A DNA stretch of 64,000 bases from Margaritispora aquatica (Eukaryota > Ascomycota > Leotiomycetes > Helotiales > Discinellaceae). A model generated the notes under the pieces. That model saw nothing but the letters and a program-made list of their open reading frames with translations, had not been told where the DNA came from and ran no database searches. The position numbers and the translations under genes were made by a program. The stretch covers positions 137,902-201,901 of the forward strand of contig VJWN01000024.1 in the NCBI GenBank assembly GCA_007644065.1, written 5' to 3'. Shown in pieces: positions 1 through 11,776 of the stretch. Numbering within the stretch: position 1 is the first letter of the stretch; each line of letters starts with the position of its first letter.

Positions 1-73
1 TGTCCACATGATACCCTGCCATGACGGCAGAGTGAAGTGAAGGACGGACGGTGCATAGAAAAGAGAGACTCAC

Positions 74-525
74 AAAGCAGCACACCTAGCAATCGGTCTC
101 GCCACCACACTCGGCAGCGTCTGCCTGCCCAACCCATACCCCTCGCCCTTCAAAAAGCGCTCATGACACGGCTCGAGCAAATAAGCGCTCGCCAGGAACG
201 AGTAGTCTCTATAGAGCGCATTCTGCAACGGCAGATTGTCCCTGTACTTCTCGACCTCGTCCGTGAGGTCCGGCAGCTCCGACAGCACCGTCTCGCCTAG
301 CGTGAAGGTTGCGAGCAGACCCGGCGTCCCGGCGGCGGTGAGGATCGGCATCCGTGTGAGAATTGATTCGAGCGCGGCGAAGGAGGAGGGGAGAGACACG
401 ATTGGCTCGCTGCGCGGGAGGAAACCTCGTGTAGTAGATACCATGAAGGCCGGGAGGGTGGTGGATTCTGGGTGTGTGTCTGTGAGGACGTTGAAGTGGG
501 GGAGGGGGGTGGTGATGGAGCCCAT
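74..525 (-). CDS. Indoleamine 2,3-dioxygenase, 5' part, runs off the left edge
   Basis: Indoleamine 2,3-dioxygenases are haem enzymes that open the indole ring of L-tryptophan to N-formylkynurenine, the first step of the kynurenine/NAD route. The ATG is at 525 and the first 150 codons are present. The recognisable family signature is the stretch with DEVEKYRDNLPLQ, RDYSFLASAYLLEPC, and RFLKGEGYGLGRQ with LP after it, near residues 85-135. The exon ends at 74, where a GTGAGT donor (73-68) follows. The haem-ligand region and the rest of the protein lie past the window edge. A possible acceptor at 18-16 would give too few residues to judge. Fungi often carry several paralogues, so the exact orthologue is unknown. 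There is no obvious targeting signal, consistent with a cytosolic enzyme. Confidence 0.88.
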
Positions 526-1579
526 TTTGGTTGTGTTTGAGTTGTGCTTGGCTAGTGAGACAGTATTGATGCTGACGTTGATGTGAAATCAATTCAAAAT
601 TGAACCAAAAAGGGGGCTAAGCGAGAATTCTCAATTTTCACTTCGCAGTTGAAAAGCCAGGAAAGATAGAGGCAAGGATGGTGATGATAGTGCAGTTATT
701 GATGAGAAGAGAAGAAGAAAGAATAGACACCCTCAGGCGGATTTCCTCTCGCTTTTATCATGTTGTGGGCGTGGCCGGAAATTCTTCCGGCCTCTGAAGC
801 TTATGACCTGGCGAACGCAACGATCGGACGTGGAGCGGACCATGGGCTTGTGAGGGAGAGATAAGAGAATGCGACTTTGAATGGATGATGCTGAGGGGTG
901 TTTGGGTGAGTTTGAGGTGTCTGGAGGCAGGAGACAATGGAATGTGTGGTTTAGACAAAGAGGTGATGGATAGGGGGGAGTGCACGTGATATTTGTGAAC
1001 CTCACTCATATCTTACAAGCGAACCGAAGCACTTGCAATATGCATAAATAAGACAAGAAATACACGCATGAACCCCAATCCCTTCCACAAAAACATGTCT
1101 TAACCAAAAGACCTCTATCACCTCATACAAGCACATTCAAGCCATCATACTCCAACCCCCCTTCGAAACGATGCCACTATTCCCAGCACACCCCGCGAGT
1201 ATCCGCCGCCTTCTCATTGGCGAATTGGCCGGAATGCGCGCGCGGTGGGACAAGCGAGAACAAGGGAGCCGGTTGAGCAAAGTCCCCACTTCGGACGGTT
1301 CAGAGATAAGAGAAGCCCGAGATCGGGCACGTGATGGCACGGGAGCCAGTAAGGGGAGGGCGATTTGTGTTTTGAGTTTGAGAATGTAAAGAGCGGTGAC
1401 GTGGGAAGTTCGAGCTTGTTTGGGGTTGAATATTGGTTGCATTTTATTGGTGAGTGTGGTTAGGCGAGGCCCCTGAGTCGGTGGTCGAGGAGGATCACAC
1501 TTAATGTTTACTTTTAGACGTCATTGTAACAATGTGATGTGATGTATACTTTAGCGAGCATCTATTGAAATCAAAGCAA
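526..1579. other. Intergenic region between IDO and P450
   Basis: About 1.05 kb holding the IDO promoter side and the 3' side of the P450 gene. Short open frames on both strands show no family resemblance or domain-like composition. No RNA gene or repeat was seen. Confidence 0.6.
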
Positions 1580-3636
1580 TCAAGCCTCCTTCCCTCGCCT
1601 CACGAACCTCACCTCAACCTTCCCCTGCATCTGCATAACCAGCTCCGAAACCCTCTCATTAATTACCTTCAATGCTCTCTCTCTACACTCGACCCAACTC
1701 TCTGTCTTCCCTTTCCCCATCTCCTCCCCTTTCCGCACAAGTTCAACACTACACCCTTTTAGCAGTGCCGTAATCGTGCCCACCATCTCCACAAGCGCGA
1801 ACTTCCTACCAAGACAAACTCTCGCGCCTGCCGAGAAAGCAATGAATGCGCCCCGCGGCGGCTGCCACATGTTTGCCATACCTGTCGCTTCGGCGCTGGA
1901 GTTTGGGTCCGGAACGTACGAGGCGTCTTTGAGCCAGCGGGAAGGCAGGAAGGCGTGGGGTGAAGGGTAGTAGCGCGGGTTGCGGTGCGTGGAGATCACG
2001 TCAATAGCGATCTCGCCGTGAGGAGGAATGACGATGTCGATTGGTGCCGAGAAGGAGTCGGGCTGGTAGGTGAGTATTTTGGGGGTTGAGTCGTTTGCTT
2101 TGACCATGATCACACTGGGTGGATAGAGACGGATTGTCTCAAGCTGTGTATTTGTCATCCGTTAGCAGGTTCATGACTTAGAAGAGCTGATATGAAAGCA
2201 CGAACAATGACAGCCATCAACGTTCTCATCTTGGGATAATCGGTCTCGTAACACCAATTCTCGCCTTCCTCCTTATCAGCCCACACATTATCCACCTCCT
2301 CCTGAACCTGCGCCTGAATATTCGGATAACACGCTAGCATCAGCAGAATAGTATGCATCACAGTACCCGTACTCTCCGAACCGGCCGCGACGAAAATAAA
2401 CATATTGCCGATAGTTTCGCTCTCGCTCAGACAAGTGTTCTCGTTCTCGTCATCTGCCGCTTTGACGATGGCGCTGAGGAGGTCACCCTGTGGTGGGTTT
2501 GCCTTAGCAGTTACGATCATTTCTTTGATGTACAGAACAAACTCTTCGGTGCATATTTGGAGGTGGCGGAGCTTTGAAGAGGGAGAGTATCGCATGAACC
2601 ATGTTGGGAGAGTGGCTACTATTGGTAAGTGGACGAAGAAGGCGAGGGTGTCTCGGAAGGACATTTTGTGCTGCTTCGATGACGAGGGCGAGGTGGCTCT
2701 AAGGGAATGTTCCATGAACTTTGGAGCAAGAATAGACTTTGTCGACCAAGGTAGATTCACACTGAAAGCAATGCTTGACAGTGTATAAAGTGCAGCCGTG
2801 AATGTCCATGCAGAAAAATCATCTACAACTGGCTCAGAACCTGGCTGAAATAGTCTATTAGAAGCATCATGCGTGAATGCGTAGAGCATCGCCTGCCCCT
2901 GAGCAACACTTTGATCGAAAGCAGCGCTTGAATTCGGTATCAGCTAAAGATCCAATGAATAGTAATATGGGTGCTCTCACCTGCTACTTCTCTCATTGAA
3001 AGAAGGAGCCGTGATCTTCCGGTGACGTTGCCAATCCGCACCATTCAAGGTGTTAACATTCTGACCAAATAAGTTTAGGAATTTGTAATGCTTCGTTTGT
3101 TTTGAAAAGTCTCTCCAGCGGCGATAGACTTCCGTGATCATGAATGCATCAGATATTTGTAGAGTGGGACCTCCAGGACCTACTGTCCAACTAATGACTC
3201 GGGGTTAGCATAATGCTCCAATCTGAAATTGTATGAAAGCAAAACCAGCCGCAAAATAATAAGAAGTCATACAATAGTGTTGTAATGATGCTGCGAAATT
3301 GAGTGACACTTACTAAACATCACTCCCTAATTCCTCTCGATGTAAAGTCCCCTGATGATGCCACGCAAAATCTTTCTTCACATACCGAACCCATTGTCCC
3401 ATTTTCCATGGCAGTTTCTCGAGAACAGGAGCAATCAATGGTGAGAAGACCCAAAAGTAAAGCGACGACCGATAATGGTAAACGTAGACATATGGTACCA
3501 CTGCCGAAGCAGCAAATTGCCGTGCTTTGACAATCCAGGCGAGATATCGGAAGATCTCTACACCACAGAAGATACCGAGGGCAAGAAATACGAGCATTGT
3601 GGGAGAATACATGATGGTTGAGATAGTAACAAACAT
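1580..3636 (-). CDS. Cytochrome P450 monooxygenase
   Basis: A membrane-anchored haem-thiolate monooxygenase of 605 aa with four exons: 3314-3636, 2981-3190, 2206-2926 and 1580-2143. Introns are 123, 54 and 62 nt; the last has a weak GTTCGT donor but a perfect TGCTAAC branch site. An N-terminal hydrophobic segment (residues about 8-30) anchors it to the ER. The I-helix oxygen-binding motif AAGSEST is at about 358-364. The K-helix ExxR, in ETIRLYPP, starts at about 420. The haem loop FSAGARVCLGRKFA has its cysteine ligand at about 528. Residues 160-176 (NGADWQRHRKITAPSFN) match the usual C-helix WxxxR region. At 605 aa it is longer than the typical 500-540. The CYP family and substrate cannot be read from the sequence. 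Nearby genes do not form an obvious biosynthetic cluster. Confidence 0.92.
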
Positions 3637-4525
3637 TGTAGAGAAATGAGGTACGTCAATTGAGGCGAAGCACCCACAAGTTTCAGATGTCTTAACTGGA
3701 AGTTACTAGGACCTCGTATGTGATATAAGAGTAATTATAAAATCGATACTATTAAGATATAAAAGTACTATCATGTATCTTGTACCTCGAGCGACTTGAA
3801 TTAAAGTACAAGTATAGCGAGAAGGAACCAACCATTTAAAGGGTAACATTGCCAAAAATACTGACGTTGCATTATCCTCAGGGTCAACAGCCTAAATAGA
3901 AGCCCGCATAATCAATCACATATTCAGCATCACTTGCATCAAACACATGTAGGTTTGGGGCAAGATAAGGCCACTTGTACCACTGTCGGTACTTTGACAA
4001 CAATCGTACTTGGGGGCTGACAGAAAGGATTCGCGGCAAAGCAATGCGTAATCCTATACCACTGGGTAGACAAAAACGCCGAGTAAAACTACATGCACTC
4101 ACTCAAGCGCAAAATAAAATGCACAATAAAAGCAACGTGGTGATTTAATAACACGCGAAGAAGTGTCTCGAACGTTTAATCCACCAGCAAACACTACTTC
4201 TTCTCCTCTTCACACATACCTTCTTGTCCAAGAACCTACTTAACCCGAATAATCCTCCTCTCTTCTCACCCACATCAGGTAGCCAGACCGCCACAGCCAG
4301 CGGACAAACAAAACCCCGACCGGGCACAAAACATGTTGTCAACGTCGTCCTGATTTCTTGCGATGTGCAACACATTTCAAGTTCTATCTTTTGAGGCCAC
4401 TGTTAGCCATACACCGCCGGTTTAGAAAACTCATCAGCCATCAAAAAGTCGGAAGAATGTTACATATCAGGATATAAGCTATGAAATATATTATGGTGGT
4501 GAAAGAAGTGGTAGGTACCTTTTTA
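3637..4525. other. Intergenic region between P450 and NLR genes
   Basis: About 0.9 kb, AT-rich near 3720-3860 (P450 promoter side). Small open frames show no recognisable product and no structural RNA was seen. Confidence 0.6.
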
Positions 4526-7500
4526 TTAGAGCAAGACAAGATCTAACCCCTGTCTAGCATCAACTAGCAGCTTGACTATAGCTTTATGCCCTCCTTGACT
4601 AGCGTACCACAGCGGCGTCCTACTAGCCCAACCCTTACTATTAATATCGAACTTGTCAGTAGCGAGAATTAGCTTGACTATAGCTTCATGCCCTCTCTCT
4701 GCAGCACGCAATAGCGACAACGAAATATCCACATCGACCTTGCCAGTATCAAGGAATAGTTTGAATATAGCCTCGTGTCCGCCCGCCGCAGCCAGCAAAA
4801 GCGGCGTGTGACCTGACCCAGCCTTTGTATCGACACGGACCTTGCCAGTAGCAAGGAGTAGTTTGACTATAGCCTCGTGTCCGTGAAACCCAGCCCGCAT
4901 CAGCGGCGTCCAATCCATATCATCCTTTATATCGACATCGACCTTGCTAGTAGCAAGAAGTAGCTTGACTGTAGCCTTATACCCTCCCTCCGCAGCGCGC
5001 GACAGCGGGGTCTTACCAACCTCACCCTTTATATTTATGTCGACCTTGCCAGTAGCGAGGTGTAACTTAACTATAGCCTCGTATCCCCCCGCTGCAGCGC
5101 TCAACAACGACTCTCCATTGACATCGACCTTGCCAGTAGCGAGGAGTAGTTTGAATATAGCCTCGTGCCCTCCCGCCGCAGCGCGCGACAACGACTCTCC
5201 ATTGACATCGACCTTGCCAGTAGCGAGGAATAGCCTAACCACGCCCTCGTAGCCTCTTTCTGCAGCCCATACGAGCAGACTTCCATAATTTTGAGAAAAC
5301 TTTTGAGAAATAAGTTCATCTCTCATTTTAAGAATGAATTTAATGGACTCTTGGTACTCCGTAGTTAGAGAGACAGAGTGGTTAAGGGGCAGCTTCTCAG
5401 CTGGCCAGGTAGTGGTATCCGGTAGCAAAAGTGCTCTTACAGCTGCTTCGTTTCTATAAAACAGGGCCGCATTCAGAGGAGAGCCGTGCCGCCCTCCTTT
5501 TATTTCCAATTGCTGCACCTGATTAAGTTCAATCCGGATAAGGTTCGGTAAGGATTTTTCTGAAAGGATATATAGCTGGCTGCAATCAGGTTTGTGCCGT
5601 CGTACTTGATACTTTTCGAAGATGTTGTCTAAATTAAACCAATCGCCGAGAGGGAAATTCTCCAAGAAATGAGTTTGCGAGATCCCGTACCCACTTGCGG
5701 TATCGGCATGATGAAACACGTTATGTACTGCATATTCCAAGAAAGGGAAATTTTTGGACATTGATTCGCGCAGCTTACGACCCTCCTCAGAATTTGCAGC
5801 TGGCAGCGGCGTGTTAGATGGTAAATATTCCGAGGTGTCAATCTTTGCATAAGTTTGACAGCACTCCTTTAGTCGCTCATGACTAGATCCCGGAAAGTTA
5901 TTTTCAAGGTGAGATTGAAGACTGTTCAGTCCATTTCCTTTCAGGAGAAAGTCCCGAACGGATTCGTGAATGAACTGAACCGTTGGATGCTTGGATTTGG
6001 TCATTTCTGCGAGTCCCTTGGACGAATCGAGTATATATCTTCCCATGTCCTGCTCGGTAACTTCTTCACGTCTCCATGCAGCCAATGCAAAAGGTGCAAC
6101 TCCAGCTAAGATAGCAAAGTATAGTTCCTCAGACTTCATAGGCCTTTTAGCGTACAGTATCCACTGTAGACACAGAACAAGGGCATCGATGTTCTTGTTG
6201 TTTCTGGTCAAAATGTCTCGGAACAGGGCATCCAAATCGCTCGGGATGTCCTTAAGCCGCCTTTGAAGCATATGGATGCGGCCACCATCAAACTCTTCAT
6301 TCAGCATTGGAACAACGAGTACAACCCATAGAAATACCCCAGAGGCTCTCTCAATCATTTCGTCCCGGATTTTCTCCATTTTCTTGCTACCTCCATCCTT
6401 CAGTTTGGCACGCAGATACTTAACAATATCCTGTGAATGGCCATCTTGGTCTTCTAGGATAAGGTAGACACCTTTTTCGATCGTGATGTGCGGGTAGTGG
6501 CGACTTGAGAAGCAGATATGTAGTTGGATTTTGGATGAAACAGCACTTTGGCCAAGACTTTCGAAGAAAGCCACCATATCTCTTGTTTGATCCTCCTGGC
6601 ATTCATCCAAAGCGTCAACAAAGCAGGTTAAGTGGCGCTGTCCGAGGCGCTCCACTGCACGGCTGAAAAGATTCTTGATGGTCTCGATATCGCTATCAAA
6701 GGTCATGGACATCCTCGCCCCAAGTAATTCGAACGGGTCTTGAATATCCGGAAGCCGTTCTAGTAATTGAAACAATAAGGATCGGTACATCCCTAAGACG
6801 GACTTCTCCAGCTCTTCACCTCTTGCGTTAAAGAAGAAGGAGATAACGATAGTATCTGCCATGGCCTTCTTAGCAGTTTCAAATGCAAACTTCATCAACG
6901 TTGACTTTCCAGTCCCGGGTTTTCCCTTTACCCATAAAAAGCCATTATGGTCGGATATCTTGGTGTCGTCGAGCCAATCTTTGTACTCGGATTTGCTAAG
7001 CAGCCATTGGCATGTTTTTGCGTGTGCGGTCTTGATTGTCGCATGTCGAGCATCGATTTGATCAAACTTCAAGCGATCCATAAATTCCTGTCTTGGATTT
7101 ACGTCGCTGGTTGCAATTTTTCCGGAGTGGGCTGATTCTGTAGTACCATTTGCCCTCTGATTAATAGACACGATAACTTTGATAACTTTCTTGTACTCGT
7201 CATCGTCATGTCCACGAAATCGACACATTTCCATGTGGTTGCTAGCACTTTGTTGAACACACTCAATTATTGGATCATTCAAACGAGAAGCAGTATCTTC
7301 GACGCCCTAGATGAATTAGAATCTTATACAGGAATGTATTTGAATCACTTACCATTTGACCACGAAGGGCCATGTCGTCGTATTGTGGCTGAAAGGAATA
7401 TATAGGCCATCGCTTATGACGAGCGATTGGGCGAACCATCTCATCCCATGTCTTGAGCTGTTCTGCATAGAGTAAGAAACTATTAATAATCTGATCATTG

Positions 7501-8919
7501 ACCCTGAAATTCTCAACTCCGGTACTCTTCTCGATAGCATCCCGAACCAATTCTCTGAGATTTGGACCACTATGCGGGGTTCCAAAGAAAAGTATGCCAG
7601 AAGTACTACCGTAGATGCTATTAAGATGATGCTGGTATGTTTTACAGGAGCTGGATCTTCGAAGCATCTCCATTATAACGACTCCTCCAAGGCCATGGGC
7701 AACAAGCAGTAATGGCCTTGACGACTGGAAACGTCGGACTGATTCCAACTTGAGAAGGAAATCCCATGCGATGTCCTGGGTTGCGCTCTTCTCGATGCCA
7801 TCACTACTACAATTATCCGAACTTGTGTCGTATCCATACGTGAGGATACGTGCATTTGGGACAGCGGTTGGAACAAGATCTCGCGGCCAAAAAATGGATT
7901 TATGGTCTCCATTTCGTCTTTCATGGGGCGTGGCGGATGGGAAAAGCTTCCGTCTTTTGGAACTACGCTCATCCTCAGTATCGTTATGATCATTTTGTTT
8001 ACGACCAACTTCTTGTTGTTCCCAACTCCATGTATACTCGGGATGACCAGTGAAACCATGAACAAACACAATACTGCCTGGGATTAGTAACTTTTCAAAT
8101 GTAAGAGATTATAAGTGAGACTTACTCGAGAGATGGTGATTCCGGATCAATAAGCAAGGAAAGGCCGGTCTTACAAGGCGTCGATGTTTGTCGTAACGAC
8201 TCGGGTTTTAATTTTCTATCAATCTCACGATAGAGACGACTCATTGCACTATCTCCGCCCTCGCCATAGTTAGCCACTAATTTGACACCAAAAATGCCGA
8301 GAAGACAATATGCCGCGTCTTCTTTGCGTTTGGTTTTCCGGCATTCCGTCCATGATAACCGCTCCTCAACGGTAAAGCACGACAGAGGGCTCCCCTCAAG
8401 TGCTTGAATGGCAATTCCCGTTGCCCTGTGAATCTGATCCTTCAGGAATTTCTTATCACCAAGTAGGTGGCCATCTTTGGAGAAGAACTCGACCGATGCT
8501 GGAGCAATAAGTTCTTGAAGTGTCCAACCCCGAGTAAACCATTTGCTATTCAGAAATGCTGCAAAGTCGTCACACGTTAAAACGTCAGGGAGGTACACGT
8601 AGCACTTTGTTGCTCGACAGTACCAGTCAAACATGGAGGTGATGGCCTCGTTGAGCTCAGCACTATTCGACTTATCGATACAACAAGTATCCACCCAAAA
8701 GTACTGGAGGTCATCGCTGGCAATTTGGTTTCCGCAAAACTTGATCTTGTTGTAGCCGGCCTTGTGCTTTCCAGTACCCTCTATTATGTCTTTGAAGGAT
8801 ACCTCGTCGCTATCAGCTCCCCAAGTATGCGAAAGGATAGCATATGGAGGAATATTATCATCATCATACTTGTCGGTCAGACTGAATTCACCACCGTTTT
8901 TTCGCTGCAAGAGACGCAT
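4526..8919 (-). CDS. HET / alpha-beta hydrolase / NACHT / ankyrin-repeat NLR-type receptor
   Basis: A 1431-aa STAND/NLR protein, probably of the fungal heterokaryon-incompatibility and cell-death repertoire. Exons are 8126-8919, 7353-8073 and 4526-7306. Both introns have GTAAGT donors, and all joins keep frame (LD|IVFVHG, GQM|GVED). The first ATG (8919) gives MRLLQ, the classic HET-protein start; upstream in-frame sequence has only a TTG. The HET domain has YAILSHTWG at 26-34, WVDTCCIDKS at 75-84 and RGWTLQELIAP at 130-140. The SesB-like hydrolase (about 266-500) has FVHGFTGH and FFGTPHSG, but its nucleophile elbow reads AHGLGG, Gly at 392 where Ser is expected. The NACHT domain has Walker A GKPGTGKST at 633-641 and Walker B FVDALDE at 734-740. 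The C terminus is about eight near-identical ankyrin units. The P-loop is intact. Ligand and partner are unknown. Confidence 0.92.
4570..5290 (-). repeat. Homogenised ankyrin-repeat array within the NLR gene
   Basis: About eight units carry the core HEAIVKLLLATGKVDVN. Four or so are full length (about 34 aa, with KG..G.TPL). Three are shortened to 28-29 aa and lack the KGxxGxTP hairpin segment. Neighbouring short units at about 5090-5250 are nearly identical at DNA level, which points to recent unit duplication or gene conversion. Confidence 0.85.
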
Positions 8920-9829
8920 TGCTATACATAGACTTCGATTCAGAGGGGAGAGTGGATAACAGATCACAAAGCCTTGCTTGTCTTTTGACGTATCGTTCAC
9001 ATTCACGTTGTTCGCCTTGGACACAAAGTGGATGATCTGGTTGATAGACAGATCCTCAAATGGCAGCAAGAGACTGGAATTTACGCTGTAGAGCAGGTCA
9101 AAAAGAAGATTCTCTGTTGTAAAGATGATATGCCCAGCAACGGGAGTGTCTAGGCGGTGAGGGTGAGGCTAAATTTCTGGCATATCAACAATGCTGGTTG
9201 AGGAGGAGGCTGAGTGAGTTCGAGCTGAGCCAGGCGACTCTCACAACACTGATGGACTGATGCACGAATGAACCTAGGAAACAACACCACCTGCAATATG
9301 CCACAAAATGTGTCAGGTAAGAGAACTAGAACCAATCAGATGAACTATTTCAGCGACACATAGCCAAACAGCGTGCAATAAGGTGTGCAACAGAACTTCT
9401 GAGTGAGCTAGAACCTACCTAATCACAGGAGCCAAGGGATTCATTCAGCAGCAGACTTGAAATCGCAGCATCAGTAAGACGTGCAACAACAAAACAGCTG
9501 AAGCTGGCTGGCTGTAGCCCAATTGGAAGTACCCATTCAACAACGAGAGATTTAAAAACACAGGATACGATATCTTATGCAACAAAACGTCGGCTTGGAA
9601 ACTGGATTTGGTTAGGTAATCAAGAGAGCAAGCTGCACGTGACTCGTGCTTTAATGATACTACCTTACCTAAGGTACCTTAGGTACCTAGTAGTACCGTA
9701 TATCTAGGAGATCTACTACGAACAATAGGTAATCGATTGTTAAGTGCAGACTTGGTGCATTGCCGAATTTTGTATACATCTATTGCTCATTACATTCATG
9801 TCTCGTCATCTAGTTACCTTAATGCTCAT
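8920..9829. other. Promoter region of the NLR gene and 3' flank of the AIF-like gene
   Basis: 0.9 kb without a supported gene. It includes a 20-bp palindrome at 9666-9685 inside a run of TACCTA/TAGGTA motifs. Some of 8920-9069 could be 5' leader of the NLR gene. Confidence 0.55.
9666..9685. repeat. Perfect 20-bp palindrome
   Basis: The sequence tacctaaggtaccttaggta equals its own reverse complement over all 20 bases. It is flanked by more AGGTACCTAG-type words. It lies about 20 bp beyond a CACGTGACTCGTGC stretch and about 140 bp past the 3' end of the AIF-like gene. Confidence 0.9.
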
Positions 9830-11776
9830 CTAGATAGTAATCTCAGCTGGCACCTCAATGCTCAGAATATCCACTCCCCCATCCAACTCGCTCTTGCTAG
9901 GCATCTTTCCCCTCCGCATCAATTCTGACGCCTGAACCATGACTGGATCGACGCCCATTGTGCCTACCGCAACGACAGTCTCGCCCTTGCAGTAATACGC
10001 CACAAACTTCGCCTCGCCAGGGGTGTGGTTCTTCAAGACCAACTCATCCCATCCATTCGGTGTGTTACCACAGTAGCGGAGTTGAGAGCCTAGTGCAGAC
10101 CAGAAGATAGGAATGAATGCTTTGGGAGCAGCGGAGGGATCGATGATGTTGGCTGCGACCGCACGACCAGCGTTTTGAGCGACGTTCCAGTGCTCAATGC
10201 GGGTGGGTGAGCCGTTGCCACCAGGTCCGTGGTAAGGATAAGTTGCTATATCACCGATAGCAAAGACGTCTTTCATGCCTGAAACGGCAAAGTGTTCGTT
10301 TGTGGAGAGGGAGCCATCCTTTTCGAGGCTAATGGCAGAGTTGTCTTTGAGGAAAGCTGTTGCTGGCCCGACTCCTGTTCCGAGGATAACAACTAGAAGG
10401 TTTTAGTAAAGATACCTTGAGAGAGGGATTGAGGTCTTACGATCTGCAGGAAGAACGGTTCCATCCTTCAAAGCGATACCACCAACCTTGGACGAGTCTG
10501 AGTCGGATGGAACGGCTTTCTCGACACCAGCTCCCATGTAAAATTTGACACCATTTTTCTCCAAAGCGGTTTGGAAGATTTTGCCAACTTCTTCACCCAT
10601 AACACGTTCCACTGTTTGGAGTCAGTACTGGTCATGGATATCACACGAAGTACTCACAAGGTGCCTTCTCCATTCCAACGACAGTAACATCATTACCCTT
10701 GGCAACTGCATTGGCCACTTCCATGCCAATGAACGAGCTACCAATAATGACAATCTTCTTGTTCTTGTCTCCAATGGCGTCATTAATCGCCTTGACATGA
10801 GGGATGTTGCGAAGGAGGAAAATATTGCTAAGTTCCTTGAATCCTGGCAAAGGCAAAGATTTTGGATTTCCACCTGTGGCCAGCACAAGCTTCGTGTATG
10901 GATATGACTTTCCGGCTTTCGTCGAAACCTTCTTGGCTTCGAAATCAACACCAGTTACCTCATCCTCGACGAAATCAACTGAACCTGACTTAAACCAAGC
11001 ATCATCTCGCAGAGCAATCTTGGACTGATCAGCAATCAATGCCTTTGACAACTTCGTTCGATCGATTGGTGTGTATCCCTCATTGCCAATCATAGTAACC
11101 GATCCCTTGAATCCGTTTTCGCGGAGAGCTTCCACTGTACCAAGAGCACCACTACCCCCTCCAACTACGACGACCTTCTCAGACGAGTTGGCAGATCCAG
11201 AGATTGTAACGTTTGGCTTCCTCCTGCTGCTCTTGATGGCGGCTTGTTCTCCAGTCACGAAGACCGAGCCATCCTTTTCGGAAAGTTCGAAGGAGGGGAG
11301 GGCATCGATAGCGGGGGCATTTTCGATATCACCGTTTGTGGCCTTGAAGCAAGCACCGTGCCATGGGCAAGTGATTCTGCCATCTGCTGAGGATTAGATA
11401 TATAGTACATGATGTTGAATATAAATTTCTCACCTCCAGTCAAAACTCCCTTGATCATTGGAGCTCCATAATGCGTGCACTTTGATCCAATAGCACTGAC
11501 TTTCCCACCCACGTTGCAAAGCAGCACCTTTCCACCTTCGATGCCCTCAACTTCAACCTCCTTCTTCTCGCCGGGCTTTAGATCGAGGCTGGTGATGCCC
11601 TTGAGCTTGTATTCCTGAGCCATAGTTGGTGATGTCGTTGAGAAAGCTCTCTGTACTACTTGGTAGCGGGGTATGTGGGCAGGAGTAAATCTTGGTGTGG
11701 CTTGACGAATCGTCTGTCGAAGTCCTTTATGTAGAAAGAAGCGTGGGGAGAGCATAAAATAATTGGTACTGTACAT
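9830..11776 (-). CDS. Rieske-domain AIF-like FAD/NAD(P)H oxidoreductase, mitochondrial
   Basis: A 600-aa flavoprotein of the AIFM3-like type: N-terminal Rieske [2Fe-2S] domain plus a pyridine nucleotide-disulphide oxidoreductase domain. Exons are 11434-11776, 10658-11383, 10441-10611 and 9830-10392, all joined in frame. The presequence is basic and hydroxylated, with FFLHKGLRQTIRQ and RAFSTTSPT before MAQEYK at residue 52, as expected for mitochondrial import. Rieske ligands are Cys100/His102 (CTHYGAP) and Cys120/His123 (CPWHGACF). The FAD site is VVVVGGGSGALG, the NAD site KIVIIGSSFIGME, and the second FAD motif DVFAIGDIATYP. The start could be the ATG at 11776 or the next at 11755 (MLSPRF); both keep the presequence. 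Members of the family are linked to redox metabolism and sometimes cell death. The reaction here is unproven. Confidence 0.93.

Noticed and set aside
733..1442. Several short frames between the IDO and P450 genes
   Set aside because: They overlap each other on both strands and have no protein-like features.
8920..9069. N-terminal extension of the HET protein by 50 residues
   Set aside because: The frame is open but its start would be TTG. The first ATG gives the classic MRLL HET start.
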